A stretch of DNA of 64,000 bases. Source: an uncultured Acidimicrobiales bacterium. Its GTDB lineage: Bacteria > Actinomycetota > Acidimicrobiia > Acidimicrobiales > SZUA-35. The notes under the pieces were generated by a model. That model was not told the DNA's origin, did no database searches, and saw only the letters and a list, made by a program, of their open reading frames with translations. Numbering within the stretch: position 1 is the first letter of the stretch; the number at the start of each line of letters is the position of its first letter. The stretch is from the NCBI GenBank assembly GCA_937997485.1, contig CALKTH010000100.1, forward strand, positions 1 to 64,000, read 5' to 3'. The position numbers were made by a program, and so were the translations under genes. Of the stretch, positions 24,232-32,559 are shown in pieces.

Positions 24232-25371
24232 ATGCGTCTGACCAACCGAACCCGCCAGATCGCACCATCACCGATCACGGAGGCGAAGGGTTGGCTGACG
24301 CAGCGAGCAAGCACTCGCCCCCTTCTGGATCTCTCCCAAGCGGCGCCCAGCTATCCGACGGCGCCGGTGATCGCCGACCGGATCCGGGAGGTGGCGGACA
24401 GCATCGACGGCGGCGCCTACGCCCCGCCCCCAGGCATGGCGAGCCTTCGGGAAGCGTTCGGCGCTGAGATCGGGGTCGACGCGAGTCATATTCTCCCGAC
24501 CGCGGGCTGCAACCAAGCGTTCTGCATCGTCGCCTCCGCGCTCTGCGAGCCGGGCGACGAGATGATCATCCCGGTGCCGTACTACTTCAACCACTTCATG
24601 TGGCTGGAGCTGGACGGCGTACGTCCGGTTCTGTGTCCCACCGACCCCACCACCTTCGTTCCCGATCCAGCCACGGTTGCAGATCTGATCACCGACCGGA
24701 CTCGAGCCATTCTCCTCGTCACACCCGGCAATCCGACAGGAGCAACGATCCCGCCAGAAACCATCGGTGAGATTGCCGCGATCGCCGCCGATCGAGACGT
24801 TGCGCTCATTCTCGATGAGACGTACCGGAACTTCCGGGAATCAGGCGCCCCGCCGCACACCCTCTTCGACGATCCGTCATGGACCAATCACGTCGTGTCG
24901 CTTCACAGTTTCTCCAAGGACCTGGCGATCCCCGGCTACCGGGTGGGGGCCGTCGTGGCTGGATCACCGCTCTTGGACGAGGCAGCCAAGATTCTTGACT
25001 GCGTGGCAATTTGCGCGCCACGCATCGGCCAGGAAGCAGCCACGACCGGGCTGCTTCATGCCGGCGAGTGGCGCAGTGAACAGGTCGCTCGCATTCACGC
25101 CGGACTCGCGCACTTCCGGCACGTCATGGCCGCCGAACCTGGCGGCTACGAACTGGCAACGTCGGGCGCCTTCTTCGGATGGATCCGCCATCCCCATCGC
25201 GATCGCTCGACCAGCGATGTGGTCAAGTCGCTGGTTCTCGATCACGACGTGCTCGTCATTCCCGGGACAGCGTTCATGCCCGACGACGACGGGTGGCTGC
25301 GCTTCAGCTTCGCCAACCTGGCGATCGAGGAGATCGATGAGCTTGGCGAGCGCCTCAGCCGTTCGACCTGA
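24232..25371 (+). CDS. Class I/II PLP-dependent aminotransferase
   Basis: 379 residues from ATG 24232, 4 nt after the DUF1015 stop. Aspartate-aminotransferase fold: LDLSQAAPSYPTAP, ILPTAGCNQAFCIVASAL (PLP phosphate loop), VTPGNPTGATIP with the PLP Asn, LILDETYRNF (Asp and Tyr to the ring) and Lys in SLHSFSKDLAIPGYRVG. The C-terminal FGWIRHPHRD and WLRFSFANLA carry the carboxylate Arg. It is not SerC-like in sequence, yet its place after serA and DUF1015 suggests it works in or near serine/amino-acid metabolism. Specificity is undetermined. Its stop abuts the convergent rsmB stop (TGATCA). Confidence 0.86.
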   Translation: MRLTNRTRQIAPSPITEAKGWLTQRASTRPLLDLSQAAPSYPTAPVIADRIREVADSIDGGAYAPPPGMASLREAFGAEIGVDASHILPTAGCNQAFCIVASALCEPGDEMIIPVPYYFNHFMWLELDGVRPVLCPTDPTTFVPDPATVADLITDRTRAILLVTPGNPTGATIPPETIGEIAAIAADRDVALILDETYRNFRESGAPPHTLFDDPSWTNHVVSLHSFSKDLAIPGYRVGAVVAGSPLLDEAAKILDCVAICAPRIGQEAATTGLLHAGEWRSEQVARIHAGLAHFRHVMAAEPGGYELATSGAFFGWIRHPHRDRSTSDVVKSLVLDHDVLVIPGTAFMPDDDGWLRFSFANLAIEEIDELGERLSRST

Positions 25372-26472
25372 TCAGCGCTTTCGAATCTGGAACCAGCACA
25401 TGCCGTCTGATGCAACAGGCAGCATCCGCCCAACCGATCCGATCACATCGTTGCCCTCAATCACTCCGCGACTGACAAGCGTGTCGAGCACGCCCGTGGA
25501 CTCTTCGGTCGTGAGGGTGCAAACGCTGTAGGTCAGCACACCGTCACGACAAAGCAGCGGCAGTGCCTGCTCGACGAGGTCAACCTGCAGCGCAGCAAGG
25601 CGAACCGGGGCCTCGGCGTCGATACGCCACCGAGCGTCCGGACGCCGACGCAAACTCCCGAGGCCACTGCACGGCGCATCGACCAAAACTCGGTCGAGAC
25701 TGCCGGGCCGGAACGGCGGATGAAGCGCGTCGGCGACGACAGCCACCGTGGTCTCGGTGCCGAGACGATCGATGTTCTGCTTGACCAGCGCGACACGGTG
25801 CGGCTGGAGATCAGCCGCCGCGACGAATGCACCAGTGGCGGCGATGCCGGTTGCCTTTCCGCCCGGGGCCGCACACAGATCAGCCACTCGCTCTCCCGGC
25901 TGGGCATCGACGAGCGTCACGACCCGTTGCGATGCCTCGTCTTGGAAGTAGCCGTCGTCCCGCATCGTGGCGGTCGCCGGCTCATTCATCGCCTCCATGG
26001 AGACCGCTGCGTCGGCTTCGCCAAGGTCGGACGACAACTGTCGAGCGATCCAGGTCGGATAGCTCAGGCGGGTGGCATCGTTCGGCCACTCAACCGAGGC
26101 GTCGGCCACTTTACGAAGCACCGCATTCACCACACCACGGCCGGGACCCTTGACGGCACCAACGGTGGCTGAGACCGCCGCGTGGCGGGGCGTGTCCAGG
26201 AAGTGCAGTTGGTAGGCCCCGACTCGGAGCGCGGCCCGGATTTGGGCATCGACCTTGCCCAGAACAAAGCGGTCGACCAAGAAGTCGCAGGCCCGGATCA
26301 TCCGAGTGGTCCCATAGACCAACTCGGTGATGAACGAGCGGTCCCGTTCGGAGAAGTCAGACCGGTCGAGCAATGTCGGCAACAACAGGTTGGCGTAGGC
26401 ACCGTCCTGTTCGATCCGAACCAGGGCTTTGATGGCAAGGCGCCGAGCGCCGATGCCGCTGCTGTCAGCCAA
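25372..26472 (-). CDS. rsmB: 16S rRNA m5C967 methyltransferase (RsmB/Sun)
   Basis: 366 residues. An N-terminal NusB-like RNA-binding domain (residues 1-130: RLAIKALVRIEQDGAYANLL, RSFITELVYGTTR) precedes a Rossmann methyltransferase with CAAPGGKATGIAATGA (SAM site), VLVDAPCSGLGSLRRRPDAR and TYSVCTLTTEES, whose Cys is the attacking residue of RNA m5C enzymes. It methylates C967 of 16S rRNA. The start is TTG, 8 nt inside the end of fmt, so the frames overlap and translation is coupled. The def-fmt-rsmB order is common in bacteria. Confidence 0.92.
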   Translation of the reverse strand: MADSSGIGARRLAIKALVRIEQDGAYANLLLPTLLDRSDFSERDRSFITELVYGTTRMIRACDFLVDRFVLGKVDAQIRAALRVGAYQLHFLDTPRHAAVSATVGAVKGPGRGVVNAVLRKVADASVEWPNDATRLSYPTWIARQLSSDLGEADAAVSMEAMNEPATATMRDDGYFQDEASQRVVTLVDAQPGERVADLCAAPGGKATGIAATGAFVAAADLQPHRVALVKQNIDRLGTETTVAVVADALHPPFRPGSLDRVLVDAPCSGLGSLRRRPDARWRIDAEAPVRLAALQVDLVEQALPLLCRDGVLTYSVCTLTTEESTGVLDTLVSRGVIEGNDVIGSVGRMLPVASDGMCWFQIRKR

Positions 26473-27370
26473 GACGTTCGCCTTCTGGTTGGGGGCCGTT
26501 CCACCAGGCCTCGGCAGTCATTCGTGGCTTTCCTTCTGGCTGAACGGTGACGAGGCGCAACACGCCGTCGCCCGTACCAACAAGGACCGCCCGTTCTTCA
26601 CCGGTGGTGTCGAGGTGAAGCTGACCAGGGCCGAGGTCAAACGAACGCACCGGCGAGACAGGCGCCTCCCAGATTCGGAATCGTGCGCCTCGGAACTCGC
26701 ACCACGCTCGACCGAGACGGATGGTGCGATCGAGTACTGAGGCGGGACGGTTCAGATCAAGCCGCAGCTCGCCGGGTTGGATCTTCTTTGCGTACACCGG
26801 CTCGCCGACCTGTGGTTCAGGTTCGCCGAGGCCTTCCAGCCCATCGTGAAGGGCCGAGACCAGCAGCTCTGAGCCGCGGTCGACCAACTCCGCTCGCAAC
26901 GACGCCAGGGTGGCGGTGTCCGAGATGGGCACCGTGATTCGCCGATACACCCCGCCCGTGTCCAGGGTCTCTTCCAGCTGCATCAAGCAGACGCCGGTCT
27001 GGGCATCGCCCTCCAGCAGCGCCCGTTCGACCGGGGCCGCACCACGCCACCGCGGCAAGAGTGAAAAGTGCAGGTTGACCATCGGCAGCTCGGCCAGAAC
27101 GTGGGGTTTGATGAGATGCCCGTAGGCGACAACAACACCGAGATCCGCATCGACCTCGCGGCAATCATCGATGCGATCAGAAACAGTCAGGCCGAGCTCG
27201 AGGGCAACGGCCTTCACCGGCGAGGGATGCAGGGTGGATCCGCGGCCCCGCCGCTTGTCAGGCCCCGACACCACGAGCGGGATCTCGAATCCGGCGTCGA
27301 CGAGCGCCTCGAGTGGCGGGACAGCAACGTCGGGCGTGCCGAAATAGACGATCCGCAGGCGGTCAGTCAC
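26465..27370 (-). CDS. fmt: Methionyl-tRNA formyltransferase
   Basis: 301 residues; slightly short for the family. MTDRLRIVYFGTPDVAVPPL is the N-terminal fold, and the catalytic NLHFSLLPRWRGAAPVERAL contains Asn99 and His101, with Asp137 in LEETLDTGGVYR. The C-terminal tRNA-binding barrel covers about 205-301 (ELRLDLNRPASVLDRTIRLG). It formylates Met-tRNAi for translation initiation using 10-formyl-THF. The GTG start overlaps the def stop by 4 nt (GTGA). Confidence 0.94.
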   Translation of the reverse strand: MTDRLRIVYFGTPDVAVPPLEALVDAGFEIPLVVSGPDKRRGRGSTLHPSPVKAVALELGLTVSDRIDDCREVDADLGVVVAYGHLIKPHVLAELPMVNLHFSLLPRWRGAAPVERALLEGDAQTGVCLMQLEETLDTGGVYRRITVPISDTATLASLRAELVDRGSELLVSALHDGLEGLGEPEPQVGEPVYAKKIQPGELRLDLNRPASVLDRTIRLGRAWCEFRGARFRIWEAPVSPVRSFDLGPGQLHLDTTGEERAVLVGTGDGVLRLVTVQPEGKPRMTAEAWWNGPQPEGERLG

Positions 27371-27918
27371 GGAAGTCGGAGCCCACCATTGGTCTCGGAC
27401 TGCTTCGGGGCGTCGAGCTGAAGGAAACGCTCACGAAGCGTGCGCTTGGCTGTCTTGCGAGTGTCGTCGTCCAATCGGTCAATCAGCAATATCCCATCCA
27501 AATGATCCAGCTCGTGTTGGAAGAGGCGGGACAGTAACTCGTCGGCTTCCAGCGAGACCTCGTTGCCGTGGAGGTCATAGCCAGTGATGTGGATCTCCTT
27601 CGGCCGCACGATTTCCCACGAAAGCCCGGGGACCGACAGACAACCCTCTACGTAGGTCCATTCACCGCTGCTCTCAGAAATGACCGGGTTCACAATCGCC
27701 TCGGGACCCTCGCCGGTGTCGTACACGAAGAACCGCTTCTGGATTCCCACCTGTGGTGCGGCCAGCCCGATGCCGGGCTCGGCGTACATCGTCACCAACA
27801 TGTCGTCGGCCAGTTTGGCCAGCTTTCCGTCGATGTCGGTGACCTCGCTTGCCACCGTACGAAGGACAGGATCACCAAAGACGCGGATGTCGTACGGAAG
27901 AGACGAGCCGGGGGCCAT
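27367..27918 (-). CDS. def: Peptide deformylase
   Basis: 183 residues from ATG 27918 (a GTG one codon upstream is also possible). The three motifs are GIGLAAPQVG (50-59), EGCLSVPG with metal ligand Cys93, and QHELDHLDG with His135, Glu136 and His139. Removes the N-formyl group from nascent proteins, the reverse end of the cycle begun by Fmt, with which it is translationally coupled. The C-terminal tail past the third motif is about 40 residues, ordinary for actinobacterial enzymes. It diverges from a methyltransferase gene. Confidence 0.95.
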   Translation of the reverse strand: MAPGSSLPYDIRVFGDPVLRTVASEVTDIDGKLAKLADDMLVTMYAEPGIGLAAPQVGIQKRFFVYDTGEGPEAIVNPVISESSGEWTYVEGCLSVPGLSWEIVRPKEIHITGYDLHGNEVSLEADELLSRLFQHELDHLDGILLIDRLDDDTRKTAKRTLRERFLQLDAPKQSETNGGLRLP

Positions 27919-27930
27919 CACGCGAGCCTA

Positions 27931-27936
27931 TAGCGT
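27931..27936 (+). promoter_or_regulatory. -10-like box for the MTS-domain methyltransferase gene (leaderless)
   Basis: TAGCGT fits TANNNT and ends 9 nt before the GTG start. No Shine-Dalgarno sequence is present. It lies in the 27-nt divergent gap with def. Confidence 0.45.
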
Positions 27937-27945
27937 GGCGCCACC

Positions 27946-28536
27946 GTGCCTCAGTACTTCGACACCACTCCCGACGTTCGTTCCGACGAGCAGATCGTGC
28001 CGCTGCAGCTGCCCGATCTGTCCGCCGAGCTTCTGACCGATCGTGGCGTGTTCAGTAGCGATCACGTCGATGTGGGAACGAAGTATCTGCTCCTCGAGGG
28101 ACCGCCGCCAGTCCCCACCGATCGTGTACTCGTCGACGTCGGCTGCGGGTACGGGCCGATCGCTGTGGCGCTCGCCATACGGAACCCGAACGCTCAGATC
28201 TGGGCCGTGGATGTGAACGAGCGAGCCCGACGGTTGTGCCAACGCAACGTCGAGGCTGCCGAGTTGGCGAACGTCACCGTTGCCACGCCCGACGACGTTC
28301 CCGCCGATCTCACGATCGACCGGATCTGGTCCAACCCGCCGATCCGTATCGGGAAGGCGGCGCTCCACGAGCTTCTCAACTCTTGGCTCCCGAAGCTCGG
28401 TCCAGCCGGGTCAGCGCACCTGGTGGTACAAAAGCATCTCGGCGCTGACAGCCTCCACCGCTGGATGGAGCAGCAGGGTTACGCCGTCTCGAGACGCGGC
28501 TCTCGCAAAGCCTTTCGACTCCTGGACGTGACATGA
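27946..28536 (+). CDS. RsmC-like class I SAM methyltransferase (MTS domain)
   Basis: 196 residues from GTG. The protein starts MPQYFDTTPDVRS then VFSSDHVDVGTKYLLLEGPP, LVDVGCGYGPIAVALAIRN (SAM motif I), VNERARRLCQRNVEAA, and the catalytic-site tetrapeptide NPP in IWSNPPIRIGKAALHELL, which is typical of N-methyltransferases acting on nucleobases or amides. It corresponds to the C-terminal half of RsmC (16S rRNA m2G1207), so an rRNA guanine is the likeliest target, but the RNA has not been identified. Its stop overlaps the next gene, another RNA methyltransferase, by 4 nt. Confidence 0.86.
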   Translation: MPQYFDTTPDVRSDEQIVPLQLPDLSAELLTDRGVFSSDHVDVGTKYLLLEGPPPVPTDRVLVDVGCGYGPIAVALAIRNPNAQIWAVDVNERARRLCQRNVEAAELANVTVATPDDVPADLTIDRIWSNPPIRIGKAALHELLNSWLPKLGPAGSAHLVVQKHLGADSLHRWMEQQGYAVSRRGSRKAFRLLDVT

Positions 28537-29060
28537 GCGCATCTCTCTCTCCCACCGAACTCAAGCGGCTCCACCGGGAGTGGCGGCGAAGAACGACGCT
28601 CACCGTCGGCATCATCCTCGATGGCGTCCAGAGCCCCTTCAACGTCGGCTCGCTCTACCGCTCGGCCGCGGCGTATCGAACCGAACACATGTGGCTCGTG
28701 CCGCCGACGCCGGACCCGTCACACACCAAAGTGGCCAAAACCGCGCTGGGGTGTGAACGGCTGGTCTCGTGGAGCGCGATTCCGACCGGGGCGGAGGCCG
28801 TCGCTGAGGCCAAGGCACAGGGCTACAAGACCGTGGCCATTGAGCTCACGAGCAACGCCGTTCCGCTGTTCGAGCTTGATGTCACCGACAAGGTGTGCCT
28901 GGTTCTCGGTCACGAGGAGCGTGGCGTGCACAAGAACACCCTGGCGGTGGTGGATCACGTCGCGTTTCTGCCGCAGTTGGGACGAGTGGGCTCGCTCAAT
29001 GTCGCGCAGGCGGGCACGGCATCACTCTACGAGGTCGCCCGTCAGGCATTCTCCCGCTGA
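28533..29060 (+). CDS. SpoU/TrmH-family RNA 2'-O-methyltransferase
   Basis: 175 residues with the trefoil-knot SPOUT fold. The motifs are NVGSLYRSAAAYR (motif 1 Asn/Arg), VLGHEERGVHK (motif 2) and LPQLGRVGSLNVAQAGTAS (motif 3, usually P-x-x-G-x-x-x-S-L-N). It has no extra N-terminal RNA-binding domain, which is shorter than the typical TrmH/RlmB of 200-260 residues. It should methylate a ribose in tRNA or rRNA. The ATG overlaps the preceding methyltransferase stop (ATGA), so the two RNA-modifying genes form a pair. Confidence 0.88.
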   Translation: MSASLSPTELKRLHREWRRRTTLTVGIILDGVQSPFNVGSLYRSAAAYRTEHMWLVPPTPDPSHTKVAKTALGCERLVSWSAIPTGAEAVAEAKAQGYKTVAIELTSNAVPLFELDVTDKVCLVLGHEERGVHKNTLAVVDHVAFLPQLGRVGSLNVAQAGTASLYEVARQAFSR

Positions 29061-29181
29061 TTGCACTCCACTGCCCCCAACTTCTCTCAAAACCCCCATG
29101 GAATCTCACGGAGTGTGACAATTCGGGAGCCATTTGGGCAGAACTTCTCATGTGTTGGAGCATGCACAACGATAGGCATGG

Positions 29182-32100
29182 ATGCGCACACCCCTCCGAC
29201 GCGGATCGGTCGGCGGTAAGGCAGCCATCGCCCTGGTTGCCGCCGCCTCCGTTGCATCAAGTCTGTCGGGATTGATCCAGGTCGCCCCGGCCGCGGCCCA
29301 GATCTGTCCTGCCGGAACCGACCCCTTCCTCATCCAGTTCGACACGAATGTGATCTGGGAGCCAACGGCGGCGAACTCGCGAAACGGAGCGAGCCAGTTC
29401 TTCGAGAACGTGGGCGGATCAGGTGTCGACCTGACGTTGCGGCTGACCGACCCCCTCGGTCGAAACCAGGATCTCGACAACACTCTGGCCACCGATCCCG
29501 CGTTCAACCCGGGACTCTCGGGATGGGATCAAGCCTTCCCCACCCAGACGACGGCCGACGGCTTCGACCTTGAAATGAACTCGTTGTCCGACACCGATGA
29601 AGTCACGTGGTCGTTCGACTGGAGCGTGCCTGTTTTTCTGCCTGACTTCGCCGTGGCCGACGTCGACTACACGGGCTACAACGGGATGCTCGACAGTCTC
29701 GGTGTCCCCATCGAGGAGCCCTACGCCAGCTTCCAGGACGAGGTCCGCCTCTTTGCCGAGCGAGGCGGCAATCCGGTCGCCTTCAACGTGTCGGCCCGAG
29801 GCGGTGCCCGTCCGGTCATCACCGGCCCGGCTTCCTTCGCTGGTGGTCCCTATCTCAGCGACACCCTGGGTGACCTTGCACCCACAGACCCGAACGGCAT
29901 CGTCGATGCCTCCACCGTCGGCCCGATCACATCGGTGAACGTCGTCTACTCGAATGGGCCCGCCGATGCAGCGGCAGAAGCCAATCCAGCCAATCCAGCG
30001 TGGCCCGCTCCCGTTCCCGCCGGGGCGACCGGAGTTTCCGACAGCCACTTCGTTCGCATCCTTGACTTCAACATCTGCCGTTCGAACGTCTCACTCGGCG
30101 ACACTGTCTTCGTCGACATCGACGGCGATGGCGTCCAAGACGCCGGTGAACAGGGCGTCCCCAACGTTCGGGTCGTGCTGATGGACCCCGAGGGCAACAC
30201 CGTCGAAGAGACAGTGACCGACGCCGAGGGTATGTACATCTTTGAACGGGTGCCGCCCTTCACCTGGACCGTGGAGATCGACACACCCGCTGGCTACACG
30301 AACACCGGAGATCGCGACCCGGTCCCCGATGGGTCGACGGACGTAGCGCTCGGTTCGACGGACGTCCTGGATGCGGACTTCGGTATCCAGCCACCGCTTG
30401 GCACGGTTGCCGGCACCGTGTTCTCCGACATTCTCGACGACGGGGACCTCGAACTCGATGAGGGCGACACGCCGATCGGCGGCGTCACCGTGCAGCTACA
30501 GGGCACCGACGGAGCGGGCAATACTATTGATCGCACCACACTCACACTCGACGATGGCACCTACGAGTTCATCGATGTTCCTCAGGGTGTCTACACCCTG
30601 ACCGAGACGCAGCCCGCTGGCTTCGATGACGGCATTGACACACCTGGCACCTTTGCGACGGCAGCAGGCAACGACGCGTTCACCGTCGAACTTCCGCTCG
30701 GCGAGTCGTCGCTGCAAAACGACTTCGCCGAGGTTCCGACGTCCAGCCTGGCTGGCACGGTGGTGGAAGATCGAGATGACGATGGCATCGCCGATCCCGA
30801 CGAGGTTCCCATTCCCGGCGTGACACTCACCCTCACGGGTGTCGACATCGCCGGCAACGACGTGATGCGGGTTGCCACCACCAATGCCGCTGGCGACTAC
30901 CGATTCGCCCCGTTGCGGCCTGGGATCTACGACGTCATCGAAACACAGCCCGACGGCTATTTCGATGGCCAGGAGAATCCGGGTTCGGCCGGCGGCAGCG
31001 ACGCAATCAACGATCGGATCACCGGCGTAGTACTGGACGCAGATGTCGACGCGATCGACTACGACTTCGCCGAGCTGCGGGCATCGAGCATCGCCGGATG
31101 CGTCGTCGACGACCTCGGCACCGGTATCCCTGGCGTGATTCTCACACTCACTGGCATCGACAACACCGGTGCTGAGGTCAACCAAACCACCACCACCGGC
31201 CCGAACGGTTGCTACGAGTTCACGAACTTGCGACCGGGCACCTACGACATAGCCGAAACTCAGCCCGCTGGCTACGGCGACGGGGACGAGAGCGTCGGCA
31301 CCGCCGGTGGCTCCAACCTCAGCAACGACGCCTTCGTCGGCATCGTGTTGGGTGCCGGTGTCGACGCCGATGACTATGACTTCGCTGAGATCCTCTCCTC
31401 GATCGCCGGCACGGTTGTCATCGACTTCAACGACAACGGCGTGGCTGACCCGACCGACGTTGGTATTGCCGGGGTCACGCTGACGCTGACCGGCGTTGAT
31501 GTGAATGGTGTGGACGTGAACGCAACCACCACCACGGATGCCAGTGGCGACTACCTTTTCCCCCGCCTGCTGGAAGGCACCTATGAAGTGACCGAAACGC
31601 AGCCGGTCGAGTACTTCGACGGCCAGGAGGTCGCCGGTTCCGTCGGCGGCGAGGTCGTCAGCAACGACGTCATCACCGCCATACCGCTTCCTGCAGGAAC
31701 GGCGGCGATCGACTACGACTTCGGCGAGCTGGCGACGGTGATCGCCGGAACCGTCTGGATCGACGACAACGCCGACGGCGTGCGCGATGAGAGCGAAACC
31801 ACCGTGCTCCCTGGCGTCACGATCGAAATCCTCGACGCCACGGGTTCGGTCGTCGACACCGCTGTCACTGACGAGAACGGCGTGTACATCACAGACATGC
31901 TGCCGCCTGGCACCTACACCGTCGTGCAGATGCAGCCCGAAGGTGTCGGAAGCTCGACGCCCGACGTCATCGTTGTCGAACTCGTACCGGCAGGAACGAA
32001 CGGAATCGACTTCGGCGAGACGCTCAGCGGCCTGACCGGGCGTGTGTGGGACGACGACAGCGTCACCATCGGCCTTGGCAACAGCCTCGACGAGGACGAA

Positions 32101-32547
32101 CCGGGCGTGAGCGGTGTGACCGTCACCTTGACGGGTCCGACACTTCCCGTACCCCGGACAACAACGACCGCCCCGGACGGCACATACGAATTCTTGGATC
32201 TGCTCGGTGGCGACTACACCGTGACCATCACACTTCCGGAGAACGAGAACTTCGTTTCGCCGAACATGGGCGACGACGCCATCGACTCGGATGTGGATCC
32301 GAACACCGGCGTGGCCCAGGCCACGGTGCCGGTCGGCACGATCGTGCCCGACGTGGATGCGGGGCTCGTGCAGACCCCACCACCGTCGCCTCCGGGCGGA
32401 GGTGATCCTGTCGTCACGCCCCCGGATCCACCCTCGCTCGCAGTGACGGGCATCTCCGGCTTGATCATCTTCGGGTTGATCGGACTCGGTTTGCTCTCCA
32501 ACGGCGGGAGCCTGGTTCTGGCCAGCAATCGACGTCGCTCTTCATAG
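29182..32547 (+). CDS. Secreted cell-wall protein with seven SdrD/Cna-B repeats and LAVTG sorting signal
   Basis: 1121 residues. A signal peptide ends near AAA-Q (residue 40). Residues 41-300 form a beta-rich domain of no recognised family with two cysteines, Cys42 and Cys299. Seven Cna-B/SdrD-type repeats follow from about 301, 406, 521, 635, 739, 852 and 950, each with a GVTLTLTG-like strand, a G-x-Y-x-F strand and a PAGY-like turn; most start with a Ca-type DxDxDG loop such as DIDGDGVQD. A Pro-rich spacer (about 1064-1085) precedes LAVTG (1086-1090), a hydrophobic stretch and RRR. LAXTG is the class E sortase signal of high-GC Actinobacteria. No sortase gene is in the window. It is probably a surface stalk or adhesin. 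It stands alone between convergent and divergent housekeeping genes. Confidence 0.88.
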   Translation: MRTPLRRGSVGGKAAIALVAAASVASSLSGLIQVAPAAAQICPAGTDPFLIQFDTNVIWEPTAANSRNGASQFFENVGGSGVDLTLRLTDPLGRNQDLDNTLATDPAFNPGLSGWDQAFPTQTTADGFDLEMNSLSDTDEVTWSFDWSVPVFLPDFAVADVDYTGYNGMLDSLGVPIEEPYASFQDEVRLFAERGGNPVAFNVSARGGARPVITGPASFAGGPYLSDTLGDLAPTDPNGIVDASTVGPITSVNVVYSNGPADAAAEANPANPAWPAPVPAGATGVSDSHFVRILDFNICRSNVSLGDTVFVDIDGDGVQDAGEQGVPNVRVVLMDPEGNTVEETVTDAEGMYIFERVPPFTWTVEIDTPAGYTNTGDRDPVPDGSTDVALGSTDVLDADFGIQPPLGTVAGTVFSDILDDGDLELDEGDTPIGGVTVQLQGTDGAGNTIDRTTLTLDDGTYEFIDVPQGVYTLTETQPAGFDDGIDTPGTFATAAGNDAFTVELPLGESSLQNDFAEVPTSSLAGTVVEDRDDDGIADPDEVPIPGVTLTLTGVDIAGNDVMRVATTNAAGDYRFAPLRPGIYDVIETQPDGYFDGQENPGSAGGSDAINDRITGVVLDADVDAIDYDFAELRASSIAGCVVDDLGTGIPGVILTLTGIDNTGAEVNQTTTTGPNGCYEFTNLRPGTYDIAETQPAGYGDGDESVGTAGGSNLSNDAFVGIVLGAGVDADDYDFAEILSSIAGTVVIDFNDNGVADPTDVGIAGVTLTLTGVDVNGVDVNATTTTDASGDYLFPRLLEGTYEVTETQPVEYFDGQEVAGSVGGEVVSNDVITAIPLPAGTAAIDYDFGELATVIAGTVWIDDNADGVRDESETTVLPGVTIEILDATGSVVDTAVTDENGVYITDMLPPGTYTVVQMQPEGVGSSTPDVIVVELVPAGTNGIDFGETLSGLTGRVWDDDSVTIGLGNSLDEDEPGVSGVTVTLTGPTLPVPRTTTTAPDGTYEFLDLLGGDYTVTITLPENENFVSPNMGDDAIDSDVDPNTGVAQATVPVGTIVPDVDAGLVQTPPPSPPGGGDPVVTPPDPPSLAVTGISGLIIFGLIGLGLLSNGGSLVLASNRRRSS
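30082..32373 (+). repeat. Seven tandem SdrD/Cna-B protein repeats (coding repeat)
   Basis: Repeat units of 300-350 bases within the surface protein gene. Units 3, 4 and 5 are the most alike, sharing the SxxAGxVV start and the GVTLTLTG strand; this suggests recent duplication. Unit 4 lacks about seven residues at the acidic loop and has two cysteines not found in other units. Confidence 0.75.
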
Positions 32548-32559
32548 ACCCTGAGGCGC

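Noticed and set aside
29061-29181. Promoter of the surface protein gene (GATAGG near 29171)
   Set aside because: It fits neither TANNNT nor a spacing that would support a call; the 121-nt region holds no clear signal.
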